Positions 11,507-22,810 of a stretch of DNA of 64,000 bases are shown in pieces. Position 1 is the first letter of the stretch, and every line of letters starts with the position of its first letter. Source of the stretch: Narthecium ossifragum (lineage: Eukaryota > Streptophyta > Magnoliopsida > Dioscoreales > Nartheciaceae); the NCBI GenBank assembly GCA_963920575.1, contig OY986973.1, positions 10,760,607 to 10,824,606 on the forward strand. Direction: 5' to 3'. Both the position numbers and the translations under genes were made by a program. The notes beneath the pieces were generated by a model, which worked only from the letters and a program-made list of their open reading frames with translations, had not been told where the DNA came from and ran no database searches.

Positions 11507-11875
11507 ACGGTCGACCGTCGAATCGACCGTGACATCGACCGTGGCCTCACGGTCGACCGTCGGATCGACCGTCATGCTCTGTTTGGTTTTTGGCTTCCCA
11601 GGGTCGATGTACCGATCGACCGTCACCCATGTGGTTTTCCTCCTTTTGGTCTCACGGTCGATCGTCGGATCGACCGTGGCCTCACGATCGACCGTCGGAT
11701 CAACCGTTGGATCGACCGTCAGGCTCTGTTTGGTTTTTGGCTTCTCAGGGTCGATGTACCGATCGACCGTCACCCATGTGGTTTTCCTCCTTTTGGTCTC
11801 ACGGTCGATCGTCGGATCGACCGTAGCCTTACGGTCGACCATCGGATCGACCGTCGCATCGACCGTGGGCCCTTA
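11507..11875. repeat. Palindrome array of A2 (right of the nested element)
   Basis: Two nearly identical blocks (about 11540-11650 and 11690-11790), each with TTTGGCTTC, GGGTCGATGTACCGATCGACC and CCATGTGGTTTTCCTCC, form a tandem duplication of about 160 bp inside the array. Long ORFs in several frames are repeat artefacts. Confidence 0.85.
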
Positions 11876-13320
11876 AACATCGTTTTCTGGCTTTTCTTGA
11901 ATGGCTTTCATTCGTGATTGATATCTAAGCATGTTGGGAAGTTTACACGTCGTTTCTATAGAGTTTTTAAAGGAATTCTATCGTGATTGAGGATCGATTC
12001 GTGTACTTTCCCTTTTGGGTGAAATTATGGTTTTGATTGCATTTAAATACGTGATTGGTTAGTAGTTTAAATGCTTATAACTTTCCTTAACCGTTAGCTA
12101 ACTATGAGTATTAGCTAACGAGGTATTGTGGAACCTTAGCCCGTTGCCGGCGTGTGCCGAGGGCTATTGTATAACTGTTGGCCAGTTACCTACGGGGTAA
12201 CTGTGGAACCTTAGTTTGTCAGGTGCAAGAGAGCACTGAAGACTATTGTATATCTGTATCTACTTCTTGGTGCTAATCATTGTTTGGTTAGTATAGGTTA
12301 TCTGTATTTGATACCCCTTTTGCTATGTTCACCCCTTTGGCTAGCTATAGGCTATGCCTAGCCCTATATGATTATTGTCATGTTGTTGCATGCCTATATC
12401 TCGTTATCTGTGCCTAAGCATTGCATGCATCTTGTTTGCTTTAGAGGCATGTCAGGTTAGGCGGACGATGGGTTGATCGCCGATCCGAGGCTCTCGGGTA
12501 GCTCGGATCTAGCCTTAGGACCGCGGCTGGGTAGTCAGGATTAGGGCGTGATTGTTTAATCAAAATCTCATGTTATTGAGGATGTATGATAGTTGGTTGA
12601 GATCTTTGCTTGAGGTTTAGAGGTCGTGGTGTCTTCCCAAGGCCGAGTACTAAGGATGGTTGTCAATGTCCCTAACATGGTCCCCAGGCAGTGGTTTCCT
12701 GCTGGGCAACGGTGATCCTACTAGTTCTGGTTCTTGTTCCTCCCAGCGTGTTGGTTGATGTTCCCAGCGTGGTCGGTTGAGAAGAGTAGGATCCCTTTGG
12801 GAATTGATAGGGGGTTGTGGGACCCCATGGCATTCCTTAGGCTTGAGCGGGGAGATACCACTGTTGTTGTTTTCCTTCATTCAGTGTGCCGTAGAGTCTA
12901 ACCCTACTGGGCTTATCGCTCACTCCTACCCGGGTTGCGTTTGCAGGTGCAGGCGCCAGTTCTTCAGCAGTAGAGCCGATGAGATCAGCTTTTGAAGACG
13001 CGACTACATACAGAGGTGCTTGAGGTTGCTGGAGGACGATCGCTGTACTTTGGCACTTTTGTAAATTGTAAACATCTTTCGAGGACTTTTGGATTATTGT
13101 ATAATATCTTTTCCCTTAGAGGAATTTTATAAGAATTGTATCAGATGTTTAAATAGTACAACTTGATGTATTTATGATTGGATTACTGTTTCACCTCTGG
13201 AATATAAATTGCTTAAGTTTATCTGTCTTTTTCGCTTTGTATCGCGCCAGTTGGAGATGAATAGTGTAGGTTTCCCCTCACGCCTCGGCTCGGATGGGTT
13301 TTTTGGGTCGGGGTGTGACA

Positions 13321-13369
13321 CCTACCTTTATTGAATCTCGGGACGAGATTTCCTTTTAGGGTATTAGGA
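13321..13369 (+). pseudogene. End of the outer Tekay-like internal region (pol tail)
   Basis: The short stretch translates as TFIESRDEISF followed by a stop, the typical final coding residues upstream of the 3' LTR in Tekay/Del elements. It links the chromodomain piece at 2576 with LTR B1 and shows that A2 interrupted one internal region. Confidence 0.7.
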
Positions 13370-15543
13370 TGTGAGGACCCGTCCCTCTACTCCTATGGCT
13401 GGTTGTGGACCGCAAGGGCAATTTGATAAATTACGCATTGTCGGCTAGTTTCACACCCGCGTGTGCACACACTGACCATGGTTGTGTTAATGTTTGGCTA
13501 GAATGGTTAGTGGGAACCAGGATCGAAGGATCCGGGCTTGGGCTTAAGTTTTAGCCCAAGTCTAGCTTTCTGCACCTAAGGGATCGATCTCCCTAGCTAG
13601 AAGATCGATCTCTTAGTGCCAGAAAGTCAAACCCGATTTGGCAAGGAAGATCGATATCTTTTGAGAAAGAGATCGATCTCTCTTGAATCGGTTGGTTCGT
13701 CTACAAAACGAACGAAACCTTTTCTTTTGATTTTTTTGGAAAATCCGAGATTTCAGCCGTGTTCTTGCTAGATTTGGCTTCGTTTGTGGAAGATCTAAAG
13801 CCTAGTAGCTTGGATTTAAGCTGCTATTACATGGGTAAGGATCCTACCTACAATCTTTCGGGTTTTTGGAGTTTTTCGGTTTGATTATGTTCTTTTGCTT
13901 AGATATGTTAAAATACTAGTTTTTTTTCCATAATTTCACCGGTTCTGAACTCGTGGGTTCTTGATCTACTAGATCCTAGAGTTTTGGGGGATTTGGTTGT
14001 ATTTTTCGGCGGTATTTCACGCCGTCCGGTCGCCGGAGAACCCATTCAGATCGATCTCCCTTGAGGGAAGATCGATCCCTTCTGGATCGTCACGCCCAGC
14101 CCGAATAGGATCGATCCCTCGGCTGGAGAGAGATCGATCCTTGCCTAGGTTGAGGTGGCGGGTTCCATGTCACGAAGAAGATCGATCCTTCTAGTGGAGA
14201 AGATCGATCTCCTTCGGTTGACAGGGACGAGTTTCTCCCAAGTACTAAGAAGATCGATCCCCTTGGGAAGGGAGATCAATCTCTTAGTGGTTGAGGGTGG
14301 TTTTCAAGTGGCTTTTGCCCGCGGGGCTTTGTATGACGGTTTTCTTTACTGTCGTATACCTGGTACAAATGTTTAAGAATGTTAGCCCTATAATAGGGGC
14401 AGTGGTGAACCGGGGGAGTGATGACTCACGGGATGTTTAGAATAAACGGGCAGGTAGCCCTACAGCTTTCCTTAGCCTTGGATGCCGGCGTGCGCCGAGG
14501 GATTTATCTGTGATATCTGTGAGCTGTTGTTTGCGGGGCTGCTTCCCGATGCAGGTGTTGTGGTGGACTGCTGACAGTGGGTGGTGGTACCACTGTGGCA
14601 GCTCCTAGACCTTACTTACCTGTTCACCACCCCGGGCCGACAGGGTGTCGTGTCCAGACCTTGTTTGATATACAATCACATATTGTTGCATGCTTATCTG
14701 TATATTCCCGTGTATGATCATAACATGCATTACTTGTGCATTAGTTGTATCTGTGTAAGACGTTGGCGATGGGTTGATCGCCGATGCGTGGCTTTTGGGT
14801 AGTCCGGATCTTGCTTTAGGACCGTTGCGGATAGCTTAGTCCAGGACTCGTTTTGTAGTATTCAGTCGTTTCTCGATGATAGGGTTAGATGACCTGAATA
14901 CATGTGGTTTGATGTTTAGAGGTCGTGTCGACTCTAAGTTGTATCTGAGGTATAGCCGGAGTCCGGTGTTCTTGACTCTTGGGTCGAGGGGTGTCCTGGC
15001 CCGCCAAATAGTGTTCAGTGTCCTGTTGTGAGTCTGCAGTGTTTTGGACCTGCATTCACGGACTTCCGGTAGGGTTATGGGACCCTTGTATACACCTAGG
15101 GTAGACTTGGGGGCGACACTGTTGTGTTCCCTCCCTTGTGAGTGTCGTAGTGTAGTGTCCCTGCTGAGCTTAGTGCTCACTCCTACCCGGGCTCTGTTTT
15201 GCAGGTGCTGGCGTTAGCTCTTTTTCGGTCGCCCATACCGGGCCGGTGTTTGGTGACGTGGCGGCGTCTGGCGGTGCTTGAGGTGCGCCGATCGTCGGTT
15301 ATACCTTTTGTTTAGTTAGCCTCCTACGGGAGAGATTTTGTATAACTTTTACCCTGTTGTGGTTTTGTATATATTCAGCTTCAGTCTTTGAGGTTTGTAA
15401 TTGTATGTTAATACAGGATAATTATGAATTGCTAGGGAGACCACTATGATTAGAGGGAAACCTCGCCAAATTTTTTCACAGTAGGTTAGGTTCCGGTTCG
15501 CGACGCCCGGCCTGGTTGGGCCTACGCGGGTCAGGGCGCGACA
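13370..15543 (+). mobile_element. LTR 'B1', 3' LTR of the outer Tekay-like element
   Basis: It starts TGTGAGGACCCGTCCC right after the pol tail and ends TCAGGGCGCGACA (about 2.17 kb). The flanks (tagga and cggtc) do not match, as expected for one LTR of a two-LTR element whose 5' LTR lies left of the window. B-type LTRs share both ends and a CACACCCGCGTG block with the A type but differ in the middle. Two GATCGATC clusters (about 13569-13690 and 14048-14285) lie inside. Confidence 0.8.
13569..14285. repeat. GATCGATC palindrome clusters in B1
   Basis: About eleven AGATCGATCT/GGATCGATCC-type sites in two groups separated by about 350 bp of ordinary LTR sequence. Sites are often paired 20-30 bp apart in opposite context (for example GGGATCGATCTCC then AGAAGATCGATCTC). 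Confidence 0.85.
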
Positions 15544-15788
15544 CGGTCGTGGGCTGGGAGTACTAGAGGGATATGGAGAAGAAGAATTTGAGGCATATGC
15601 TTGAAAGTTGCTAGAATCAAAACTTTGAAATGAATAGTGTTGCTATTTAAGCTTTATATTTTTATTTATATAATTATATGTAATAAAAAAATAAATTAAA
15701 ATTAAAAAAATAAAAACCGCCTAGTCCCCGCCTAGGTGTCCGACTAGTCCTCTAGGCGCTAGTCCCCGGGCTTTCACCCGACTAGCGC
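15544..15788. repeat. AT-rich spacer with CGCCTAG short repeats
   Basis: No gene. An A/T-rich run (about 15640-15715) precedes a cluster of CGCCTAG / CTAGGCG motifs in both orientations (15716-15795), the kind of subterminal repeat found at ends of some plant DNA transposons. No partner end was recognised. Confidence 0.4.
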
Positions 15789-17043
15789 CTAGCGTTGTTT
15801 AGAACCATGCATATCGGTATTCAACACAACCAAATCCCTAGGGATACACACCATCGTCCAGAAGTCCCAGTTCGGACTGACGTCTCGGAGCCGATCGATG
15901 TATCCAAAATCGACGACGTCCCACGCCATCAACTTGCGCTGGGTGTCAGGCATCGAGACCCCTTCAAAAATCATGGGAAAAGGAATGGAGGGGGATCGAG
16001 CCCGAGAAGCAAGGTATCGTCCAATGAAACCTTGCTCCGATCGAGCAACCGTACATTGTGTGAAGTTCTTTGCCTTTGGCACCAAACTCGATTGGCCTGT
16101 AAAGTAAGTATGGGCCCATAACTGCACCAGCCACATGGAACCGGAGTATCCCCTCTTGAAGCGGTGCCGGTATGCTTCCTCTAGGCATCGGTATGCCATA
16201 CCAAGAAGAAGGGGGGCAAAAGTTACCTTCGTGTTTGAAATGGCGAGGTGCTCCACCATTGGCAAGCATGACTTCTTCATCTTGGTGGAGCGGTTGTAAG
16301 TCACAAACCTATTCAACCAGTAGTTGAAAAAGGCTATCAACTCCCAACGGGTCATCGCACCCGATTCTTTCTTCTCATCCTTGCAATTTTGGGAGTAGGC
16401 ATTGCAAGCATTCGGATAGTCAGAAGGCCGGACTAGACCACATCTAGATATCTTCTTCTTCAGAAAACCATAACAATCCTCACCGAAGACTAAGGTGTTG
16501 GTCAAGAAGAAGACGTTGGACAAGGTAAAAGAGAGGGGGCCGTCTGGAAGCATGAAGCAGTTGTACTCAACACTCCAGAAAAAAAGAATAGCGGGTCGTC
16601 GGTGGGTTGACAGGGGAGACGTATGAGATCTTCTAGTTGCATCGCCTTAACCTGAAATCAGCCATCACTCGTTTGACCCACTCCTCGAAGTCTTTATCGA
16701 AGGTGGGTCACCCCTTTTGGATTCTTCCATGAATCCATTGATCGAAGGAGTGAGAGGGTTCAGGCAAACAAACCAAAGGGGATCCCGAGGTAGACGGATA
16801 AAAGTCCCCTAGCTTATCAAAAACATCAGCCCTCGAAGGTGGGATCATTATGGCTGGGCCTAGTCCGTGCTACTTCTGATCGACCAAGTCTTCTTGCTCG
16901 AAGAAAACTCTGGGAAGCAAAGTGACCTCCTCCTCTTTCTCTAAAAGTTTCTCGAAGAATTTGGCGGAAGGGCATGAGAAATCAAGGCACGTAAGCACCT
17001 TGTCTCCTTGAGATGAGCACGACGAACTCTCAGAGTCAGACAT
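15789..17043 (-). pseudogene. Plant mobile domain (PMD) protein, broken
   Basis: The likely start is the ATG at 17041-17043 (MSDSESSSCSSQGDKVL). The frame then carries stops near residues 53 and 98 and shifts near 16600 into an open stretch ending at 15789. The open part has PMD features: FTLSNVFFLTN, a basic middle section, LPMVEHLAISNTKVTFAPLL and the hallmark GSMWLVQLW. PMD (PF10536-type) proteins are found free in plants (MAIN/MAIL, acting in genome stability and silencing) and inside TEs. It lies antisense to the downstream PPT/LTR candidate, the same arrangement as at 22.9-26.5 kb. Confidence 0.7.
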
Positions 17044-17221
17044 GGCCAAGAGCTAACATGGCAAGATTACAAAGTCAAGAGGCTTAGGGAGATCAGGGAA
17101 GACTCAGAGGCAATGAATAGAGATACATTGACACAATCCCACAAACATGGGGATTCAAATCCTCTATCAAGCTCTTAAAAGGCATTTTTGCCCCGTGCGT
17201 CGCTTCGAATCACATCACGGA

Positions 17222-18330
17222 ATAGGGGGGGGGGGGGGGGGGAGTAATTGTGTTACCGAGGAAAATACCCAAACGCTAGCTAGCATACATCCATCATCTC
17301 AAGCGATCAACAATCGTTGATTCAAACATGTGGCACTCATCTAGCGAGTTATAATCATAGTACTTGCAACACCATACTGACGCGACAGGTGGATGAATCG
17401 GTAATGAGGCTAGTGGACCCGTCTCGTACAAGACCACGCGAGAAAAGAAGCGTCGGCCAATGGGACGAGACACATATTAAATGCTACTCGACGCCCAAGT
17501 TCAAACTCCATCATCACCCCGCCTCTGTATTTATTGTGATGGGATCCAACAGTGCGATACTCGAGGCCTCGAGTTGTCCTCTATCACCCCAGCCACTGGC
17601 ACAAAAGAAACCGATTATTAAAACCCGCCGCCACCAATCCCGGGGCTAAGCAACCTCTAGTTCGAAGCACTTCACGAAGTCATTGATCTCTGAGCCAAGC
17701 AACCTCGAGGTCGAAGTACCATGTGAAGTCACTATGCTGGAGCTACGTAATCTCGAGGTCAAGACGCCTTGTGAAGTTGAATCATCACAAGAATGAATCG
17801 AACCTGATACCCATACCACAGCCCCACGATCAACCTCACCAACTCCAAAAGCGGAAGTGTAGGGAACAGAGCTAAGGGTTAGCTGAACAGTTATCCTAAG
17901 TAGGTTACATGTCATGATTTCAGCAAGATCCGACCTACTATAAGAATTACGAAGGGTCGTTGGTCGGGAATGATGGTTAGCGACTAGCCACGTGGAGGAG
18001 GAAATTGGGAGTATAAAAGCTTTCAAGACAGAAGAAGAAAAGCCCCCCGACTCAAATCAGACTTTTTCTACTACTATCTTAACTATCCTAGCTACTGTAA
18101 TCTAGCTTTAGCTTGTACTCTTAGAAACTTTCATAAGAGGTATAATTCTGCGATTGTTGTTTCAATAGAAGTGAGTATTTAATTCATTGATTTATTTTTC
18201 TTGTTTTCTTTAACTCTAGAAGTAGTACAATCACTCTAGTATAATCATTCTTAGAAGTAAAACTAAAAGTCATCTTAATTAAGGCACGGCAGAATCCACA
18301 CACCCTTTTGATAACCCTGCGCTACGATTG
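17222..18330 (+). mobile_element. Candidate polypurine tract and LTR of a Tat-like element
   Basis: A run of about 18 G (17225-17242) is followed by TGTTACCGAGG at 17251, a plausible PPT and LTR start. A TATAAAAG box lies at about 18013, and a C/T-rich leader follows. The right end is unsure; an ending near ATTGACACA at about 18335 would fit. Three diverged copies of a roughly 50-bp unit with ACCTCGAGGTCGAAG-like sequence lie at 17648-17770. No second LTR seen; the left side is truncated by the B1 boundary region. Confidence 0.45.
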
Positions 18331-18443
18331 ACACACCTCATATGCCCGAAAACCACGTATCCACCTCGATACAATTTTTGAGCAATAGAAGCGGGTTTAG
18401 AACATAAATAATTCTCTAATCAAAAGTACCCCTTAGCCCCCTT

Positions 18444-18624
18444 TGGTTCGGGGTTAAGGGGAATAGGGTTTAGGGGGGTTAGGAGTAAGAAAAAATGGAA
18501 GTAAGAATGGGATAGATGGAATAGAGGTAACCATTATCCCTATTTTGATGTTCGGATAAAAAGTGGGGCGAAAGTGAGATTAACCCGTTAAGTCGAACCA
18601 AATCTCCTCGTTTGGTGCGGGAAT
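18444..18624. mobile_element. Small MITE-like inverted-repeat element
   Basis: The left end has TTTGGTTCGGGGTTAA and the right end has TTAACCCGTTAAGTCGAACC AAA in inverted orientation, giving imperfect terminal inverted repeats of about 16-20 bp around 140 bp of non-coding DNA. Likely a Harbinger- or hAT-type MITE; target duplication not resolved. Confidence 0.5.
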
Positions 18625-18627
18625 AAC

Positions 18628-18745
18628 TTTATTCCGGGTTAAGGGAATTTATTCTCGATTTTGAGAATAACTTTATTCCAGGTTAAGGGACTTTATTTTC
18701 GATTTCGGGAATAACTTTTTAATGATTACTTGAAATAAGGAAAAA
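18628..18745. repeat. Three tandem copies of an approximately 44-bp AT-rich unit
   Basis: Units begin GGGAATAACTTTATTCC, GAGAATAACTTTATTCC and GGGAATAACTTTTTAAT; the first two also share GGTTAAGGGA and a TTC/TCGATTT end. Confidence 0.75.
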
Positions 18746-19300
18746 GTAAAGTGAAGAATGAAAATAACTTTATAATAATTATTTGAAATAGGAAAAATAT
18801 CTTGAGGATAAAACATGGAATAAATAATGGATTTAAAAATATTTTCTCTATTAATCCGGATTAAAGTTGCCGGGAGGATGGCTTCTATCTACGTGTCAGT
18901 TTTAGGGGTACCCGACAACACCCACCAACTCATTTATTAGATTAGACACGATCGCAACCGCATCAGGAAAGCGATGAAGCCCGACAGTTAATGGACATCC
19001 CATCCACAAATGCGTCGTGCTACCAGACTAATGGCACCGATCGATGCGACCCAAGCCCAGCTAAGCATTAGTATATAATAACACACAAATTGAAGAAAAA
19101 AAATTAGAAAATTAAAGATTGAAAGCGATAATGATTCTGTAGTTATTCCATATCTTTCCTTTTTCTGGTTAGAAAAAGAAAAGATTTAAAATAAAAAGCA
19201 AGTAGAAAAGCACACCGGAAGCCAAAACCCGCCAAAAGACAGCGCTTATTGATTCGGAACAAAGAGCTGCGTCACGCCCAGGAAAAGTACGGGACACGTG

Positions 19301-19990
19301 TCATCTTTTAGGTGGACCAGAGCCCCAACGGAGCAGAGGGATGCCTCGTACGAACTCGATAATGGAAAGCAACTGGAATCGATAATACTGGCACTCCCGA
19401 CAACCGGAGCTCGACGTGGAGGCGGCAGGTTGGTTCGCCCGCTTCCTGAACACCACTAGCGCGGATCCGTTAACAGCCCGCGCCCCGACCACGTCGGAGA
19501 ACCTGAGCAGCGCCGCCACAGGCGCCGCCGCCCTCATTATCCCAGGCCGACGGCGAATTACAGCCCCGACGCAGCCGGGACGGAGCACCCGCTCCATCTC
19601 CAGCAACACACGCGCCGGCACCCGCGCTCGGTCCAGCGCGGCGGAGAAGGCGAAGTCGATGGACGCGTCTCCGAAGGGAATACCGCAGCACGCGGTGGCC
19701 GCGGCGCTGGTCACGAGGGGGAAGCCGAGGCGGCGCATTGCGGCGGCGCCGAGGCGGGGGTCCGGCCCGACGGAGAGCGACCGTACCCCGGGAGAGATCC
19801 AGCCCTCGGTGATCATCTGGCGGAGCGCGGCGTCGACGACGGTTGAGTTGGCGGCAGAAGACATCGCCGGACTCACCAGAGGGGAAGTGTCGCAGCCGGC
19901 GCCGCCTCCGCCGAGGAGCAGAAGGAACGCCGCCACCAGCTCGATGGAGGCGATGAGGACCTTCAGGAGCACAGATCTGGTAATTCCCAT
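19301..19990 (-). CDS. Methyltransferase-like single-pass membrane protein
   Basis: Intact single-exon gene of 229 residues. The N-terminus has a hydrophobic segment (about residues 6-29, VLLKVLIASIELVAAFLLLL), a likely type II membrane anchor. The rest resembles a class I methyltransferase fold: strand and helix RSLSVGPDPRLGAAAMRRLGF, then GIPFGDASIDFAFSAALDRA and MERVLRPGCVGAVI, the typical post-motif II/III region of Methyltransf_11-like proteins. The glycine-rich SAM loop is absent (VGPDPR in its place), so activity is doubtful; plants have families of such degenerate, membrane-anchored proteins. GC content is far above the neighbours. A 35-codon upstream ORF lies in its leader. Substrate unknown. 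Confidence 0.75.
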   Translation of the reverse strand: MGITRSVLLKVLIASIELVAAFLLLLGGGGAGCDTSPLVSPAMSSAANSTVVDAALRQMITEGWISPGVRSLSVGPDPRLGAAAMRRLGFPLVTSAAATACCGIPFGDASIDFAFSAALDRARVPARVLLEMERVLRPGCVGAVIRRRPGIMRAAAPVAALLRFSDVVGARAVNGSALVVFRKRANQPAASTSSSGCRECQYYRFQLLSIIEFVRGIPLLRWGSGPPKR

Positions 19991-20080
19991 TATCGGATCT
20001 CGATTTGAGAAACTATGTATCTGTTTAATTTCCCTTTTTGGGGAAAAACTGAGAGAAGGATTGCAGCCGGCAGGGGGATG

Positions 20081-20094
20081 AGGGTTAGGGTTTA
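20081..20094 (-). promoter_or_regulatory. Telo-box-like motif
   Basis: TAAACCCTAACCCT on the minus strand, just upstream of the methyltransferase-like gene. Telo boxes (AAACCCTAA) are common near transcription starts of plant genes. Confidence 0.5.
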
Positions 20095-20199
20095 GCGCGA
20101 GCAGAAGCGGGAGGAGGTGTGGTTGGCGCCCACGAGGAGGAGGCGGTGGGATTGGCGGAGAGGAAGCCAGACGCGAGAGCGGAGGCGGTGGTTAGCCAT
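20092..20199 (-). CDS. Upstream ORF (35 codons) in the leader of the methyltransferase-like gene
   Basis: The ATG at 20197-20199 opens MANHRLRSRVWLPLRQSHRL and ends at TAA 20092-20094, about 100 nt before the main ATG (19988-19990). It is Arg-rich. If the transcript starts upstream of 20200, this uORF would lower translation of the main ORF. It could equally be a chance ORF in GC-rich DNA. Confidence 0.35.
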   Translation of the reverse strand: MANHRLRSRVWLPLRQSHRLLLVGANHTSSRFCSR

Positions 20200-21736
20200 T
20201 GGAGCTAGGGGGACCGAGCTTGGGATGGCGGAGGGAGAGGTGTCACATATTAGCTCGGTTAGGTTTGGGTTTTCGAGTGCGAGGAGGAAGACGATGGTCG
20301 AAAATGAACCAGAAAATGAATGGTGAACTGGGGTTTAAGTACTTGAGGTCCAGTAGTGGCCGAGACGGCAATTGGGTTGGTCAGACTTAGGAGTCCAATT
20401 GATTCCAAGCGGTGGTGGTGAGGTGCGGATTCTTCCGGTATGCACTGAATCAAAGTGTTAATTAAAAGGGTTATTTTACTTCGACTTCAGATTCAGATTT
20501 TATCTTCGAATCTGATTTTAAGTCGGTTTTAACTGAATCGATAGTAATTGTTCGATATAATATTTCATCGTTTAATGTTGGATCGTGTCAAATGTTCATT
20601 TAATGGACTGCATCAGACTGTCTAATGCAGCGCTCCAGATGTCTGAATTGTGAATTTATCTATGCACCAAACGATGGCGAAAAGAAATCGGTTGGGTGAA
20701 TAAGATTGTAGCTACCTAACTATAGTTACAGATAGAAAGAATTTTTTTTTTTTTAATTTAAGAACTGTACTGTTGTGAAAGACTGCATGTGGAGCGGAAA
20801 CAGGGTGGACCCATGTCGACGATAATGAGGACTTGTAGCACGTGGACCTTTTTAATGGACGGTCACGCTGGTTGGAGGATTGCCACACGAGTACGTGGCT
20901 GCATCGCCTCGTGACTTGTACGTATCATACTGTTCCCTTAATTGGCAGTTTTGAGTTTGAGATCACTCTTATAGCTATATAGTAAGCGTAAGAATCGTTT
21001 ATAATACAAGTTGTAATCGCACATATATTATCAATTTGGTATTTTCTTAACGGAGCCTGAATATTTTATTTTATTGGTCCAAGTCTTCCATGAATTCTTC
21101 TATTCCAATCAATAATATAAATTCCTAATAAAAATTGATCTAATTGTACATCACGCTCTGAATGATCTCTTGTCGTTGTAGGTGGGTTACTTGATCATCT
21201 CAGCTGGTTAAACCATATATAATAGTGCTATGTATCCATGGACATCAGAATCCACTGTTATGTGGAATTCATTATTAGGGATAATTATTTTTGAATTTTC
21301 AAAAAATTTTAAATTACAAATATACCATTACATTTTTCAGGCTCACATATGTAGCCTGAAAATATTGAAAGAATATTAAACATACCATTTGGTTTAAATC
21401 TGTCTATCCATCTAACTTAACCACGATATAAATCTAATCAACGGGGGAAAAGTTTATTTAATTAACCATACAAAGGTACTTAATTAGAAATGTAACCCTA
21501 CATTAGTGACTTTTGTCATGATGCTCTTAACAACGTTAGGAATATTCCCTATTTATTCGCCGTTAACAACATTAGGAATAATCCCTATTTATTTATGCCT
21601 TGGTAGGAGTTGAAAGTAGGATTCAGAAGTAAGCACTCTATTTACTTGTCTGTTGTCTAGGAAGACAAGGTGGCTGGTCGATAACCACTCAGCTTTTGGG
21701 GTTGTTTTTCTCCGCAAACACCACCAGTGGTCTTTC
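20200..21736. other. Intergenic region, no gene recognised
   Basis: Short ORFs only. Visible items are an A/T run near 20745, a perfect 10-bp stem hairpin (TTTTCAGGCT 21334-21343, loop 9, AGCCTGAAAA 21353-21362), and a two-copy repeat with ACGTTAGGAATATTCCC / ACATTAGGAATAATCCC at about 21530-21595. Confidence 0.6.
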
Positions 21737-22810
21737 TGTTCGCGCATGAAATTGTATTAGCTTTCGATGAACAAAAACAATCACGATGGATCAAGGACGT
21801 GCGTTCTCGAAACTCCTCGAAAACGAGCGATGATGCTAAGGTTGCAAAAAGAAATGAGACGAAAATGAATTAATTGTAAATAAATACAAGTAATTTGCTC
21901 TGACGGCACCGAAATCGACTTCATCGAAAAGAGAAGCTATTTTATTAATTGCTGAGATGACACCACTGATGGTTTTGACAAACTTACTTACTTGCAAACG
22001 GGTGCAAGTAAGTTTTACAAAAGCGCAGGGTGGACCTACAATATACGGGTGCAGGGCGGATGTGTGAAAAACCTAAATCTAAGATACAAATACCAGTGGC
22101 AAAGCCTACTGACACAAGAGTCTTGCTCTGGTTTCTAATTGCGAGAGAGCTTCCTTGTTGTATCCTTTGGACTTTTATACCGCTCTATTTCTCTAGCGGT
22201 TGGCAGCGGTCCCATTGGCAGTAGTTGTCTCCATCGTGTATGGCAGTTAAACTGCTAGTCAGTTATATTAACTGCCAAAGCTCTTCATTAGTGATATTGA
22301 CCTTCCCTTTTTGTGGCTTCACTTTCACCAGTATTTACTTTCACGTGCTGAAGCCATTGCAACTAATGCTTTTGATTTACCTACACACGAAAAAAAACAA
22401 TTTGTCTGGTGTACATTTTATGGTGTACACTCCCCCATGCGAATTTCTCAAAAATCATTGGTTTTCGAGGAAATCGCATGGAGTCTTTTGCATAAGCATT
22501 GATATGACTTATTGGACGCTTGGCACTTTCCTCTGTTCTTCGTGATGCGACTTGGCCTTTTGGCCATCATCATCACTATCCCTTCGTATGCTTGAAACAC
22601 CTAAATCTGACGTCATTTGCTGACTTAGCACCGCTTTATATCACATCAAATATCGTGGGAATCGTGGCTCATTAATTGTGACGGGTGCGGTACGAGAATT
22701 GAACTGTTACATGCGCACTAATACTTCCTCGGCCAATCACAACCATTAATTAGAAGTTATGGCGATTCGATTGTATTAAAGGTTATCATGATGTATTCAT
22801 CATCATGTCA
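21737..22810 (-). repeat. 3' LTR of the Tat-like element
   Basis: The left end TGTTCGCGCATGAAATTG aligns with 33412 onward. TATAAAAG (reverse of CTTTTATAC near 22171-22180) marks the promoter. The inner end is placed at 22810 because ATGTCA there is followed by a pyrimidine run (purine-rich on the element strand, a possible PPT); this end is an inference. Confidence 0.65.

Larger units (their letters stand above)
2760..13320 (+). mobile_element. Solo LTR 'A2' (Tekay/Del-like), split by an Athila-like insertion
   Basis: It starts TGTGAGGACCCGTACC at 2760 and ends GGGTCGGGGTGTGACA at 13320. The flanking 5-mers are cttac (2755-2759) and cctac (13321-13325), a target duplication with one mismatch. 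Without the nested 7,868-bp element and its 5-bp duplication, the LTR is about 2.69 kb. A TATTTAAAC box (about 3040) followed by a CT-rich leader is consistent with a promoter in the + orientation. No internal retroelement coding region follows, so this is a solo LTR made by LTR-LTR recombination. Confidence 0.8.

Noticed and set aside
11507..11875. Regularly spaced short repeats resembling a CRISPR array
   Set aside because: Units are imperfect palindromes with irregular spacing, sit in a plant LTR, recur in other copies of that LTR, and have no cas genes. CRISPR arrays do not occur in plant nuclear DNA.
11498..11917. Overlapping ORFs of 78-139 codons on both strands in the palindrome arrays (also 299-577, 45290-45815, 48721-49129)
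   Set aside because: They arise because the palindromes lack stop codons in several frames. The predicted peptides are just RRIDR-type repeats and change with each copy.
17225..17242. Poly-G run as an assembly gap or artefact
   Set aside because: It directly precedes a TG start and fits a polypurine tract, though its exact length may be a sequencing error.
17646..18026. 126-codon ORF on the minus strand
   Set aside because: Lies in a candidate LTR over short direct repeats; no domain and no codon signature.
19416..20081. 221-codon plus-strand ORF over the methyltransferase-like gene
   Set aside because: GC-rich antisense shadow; only the minus-strand product shows a membrane anchor and methyltransferase-like motifs.
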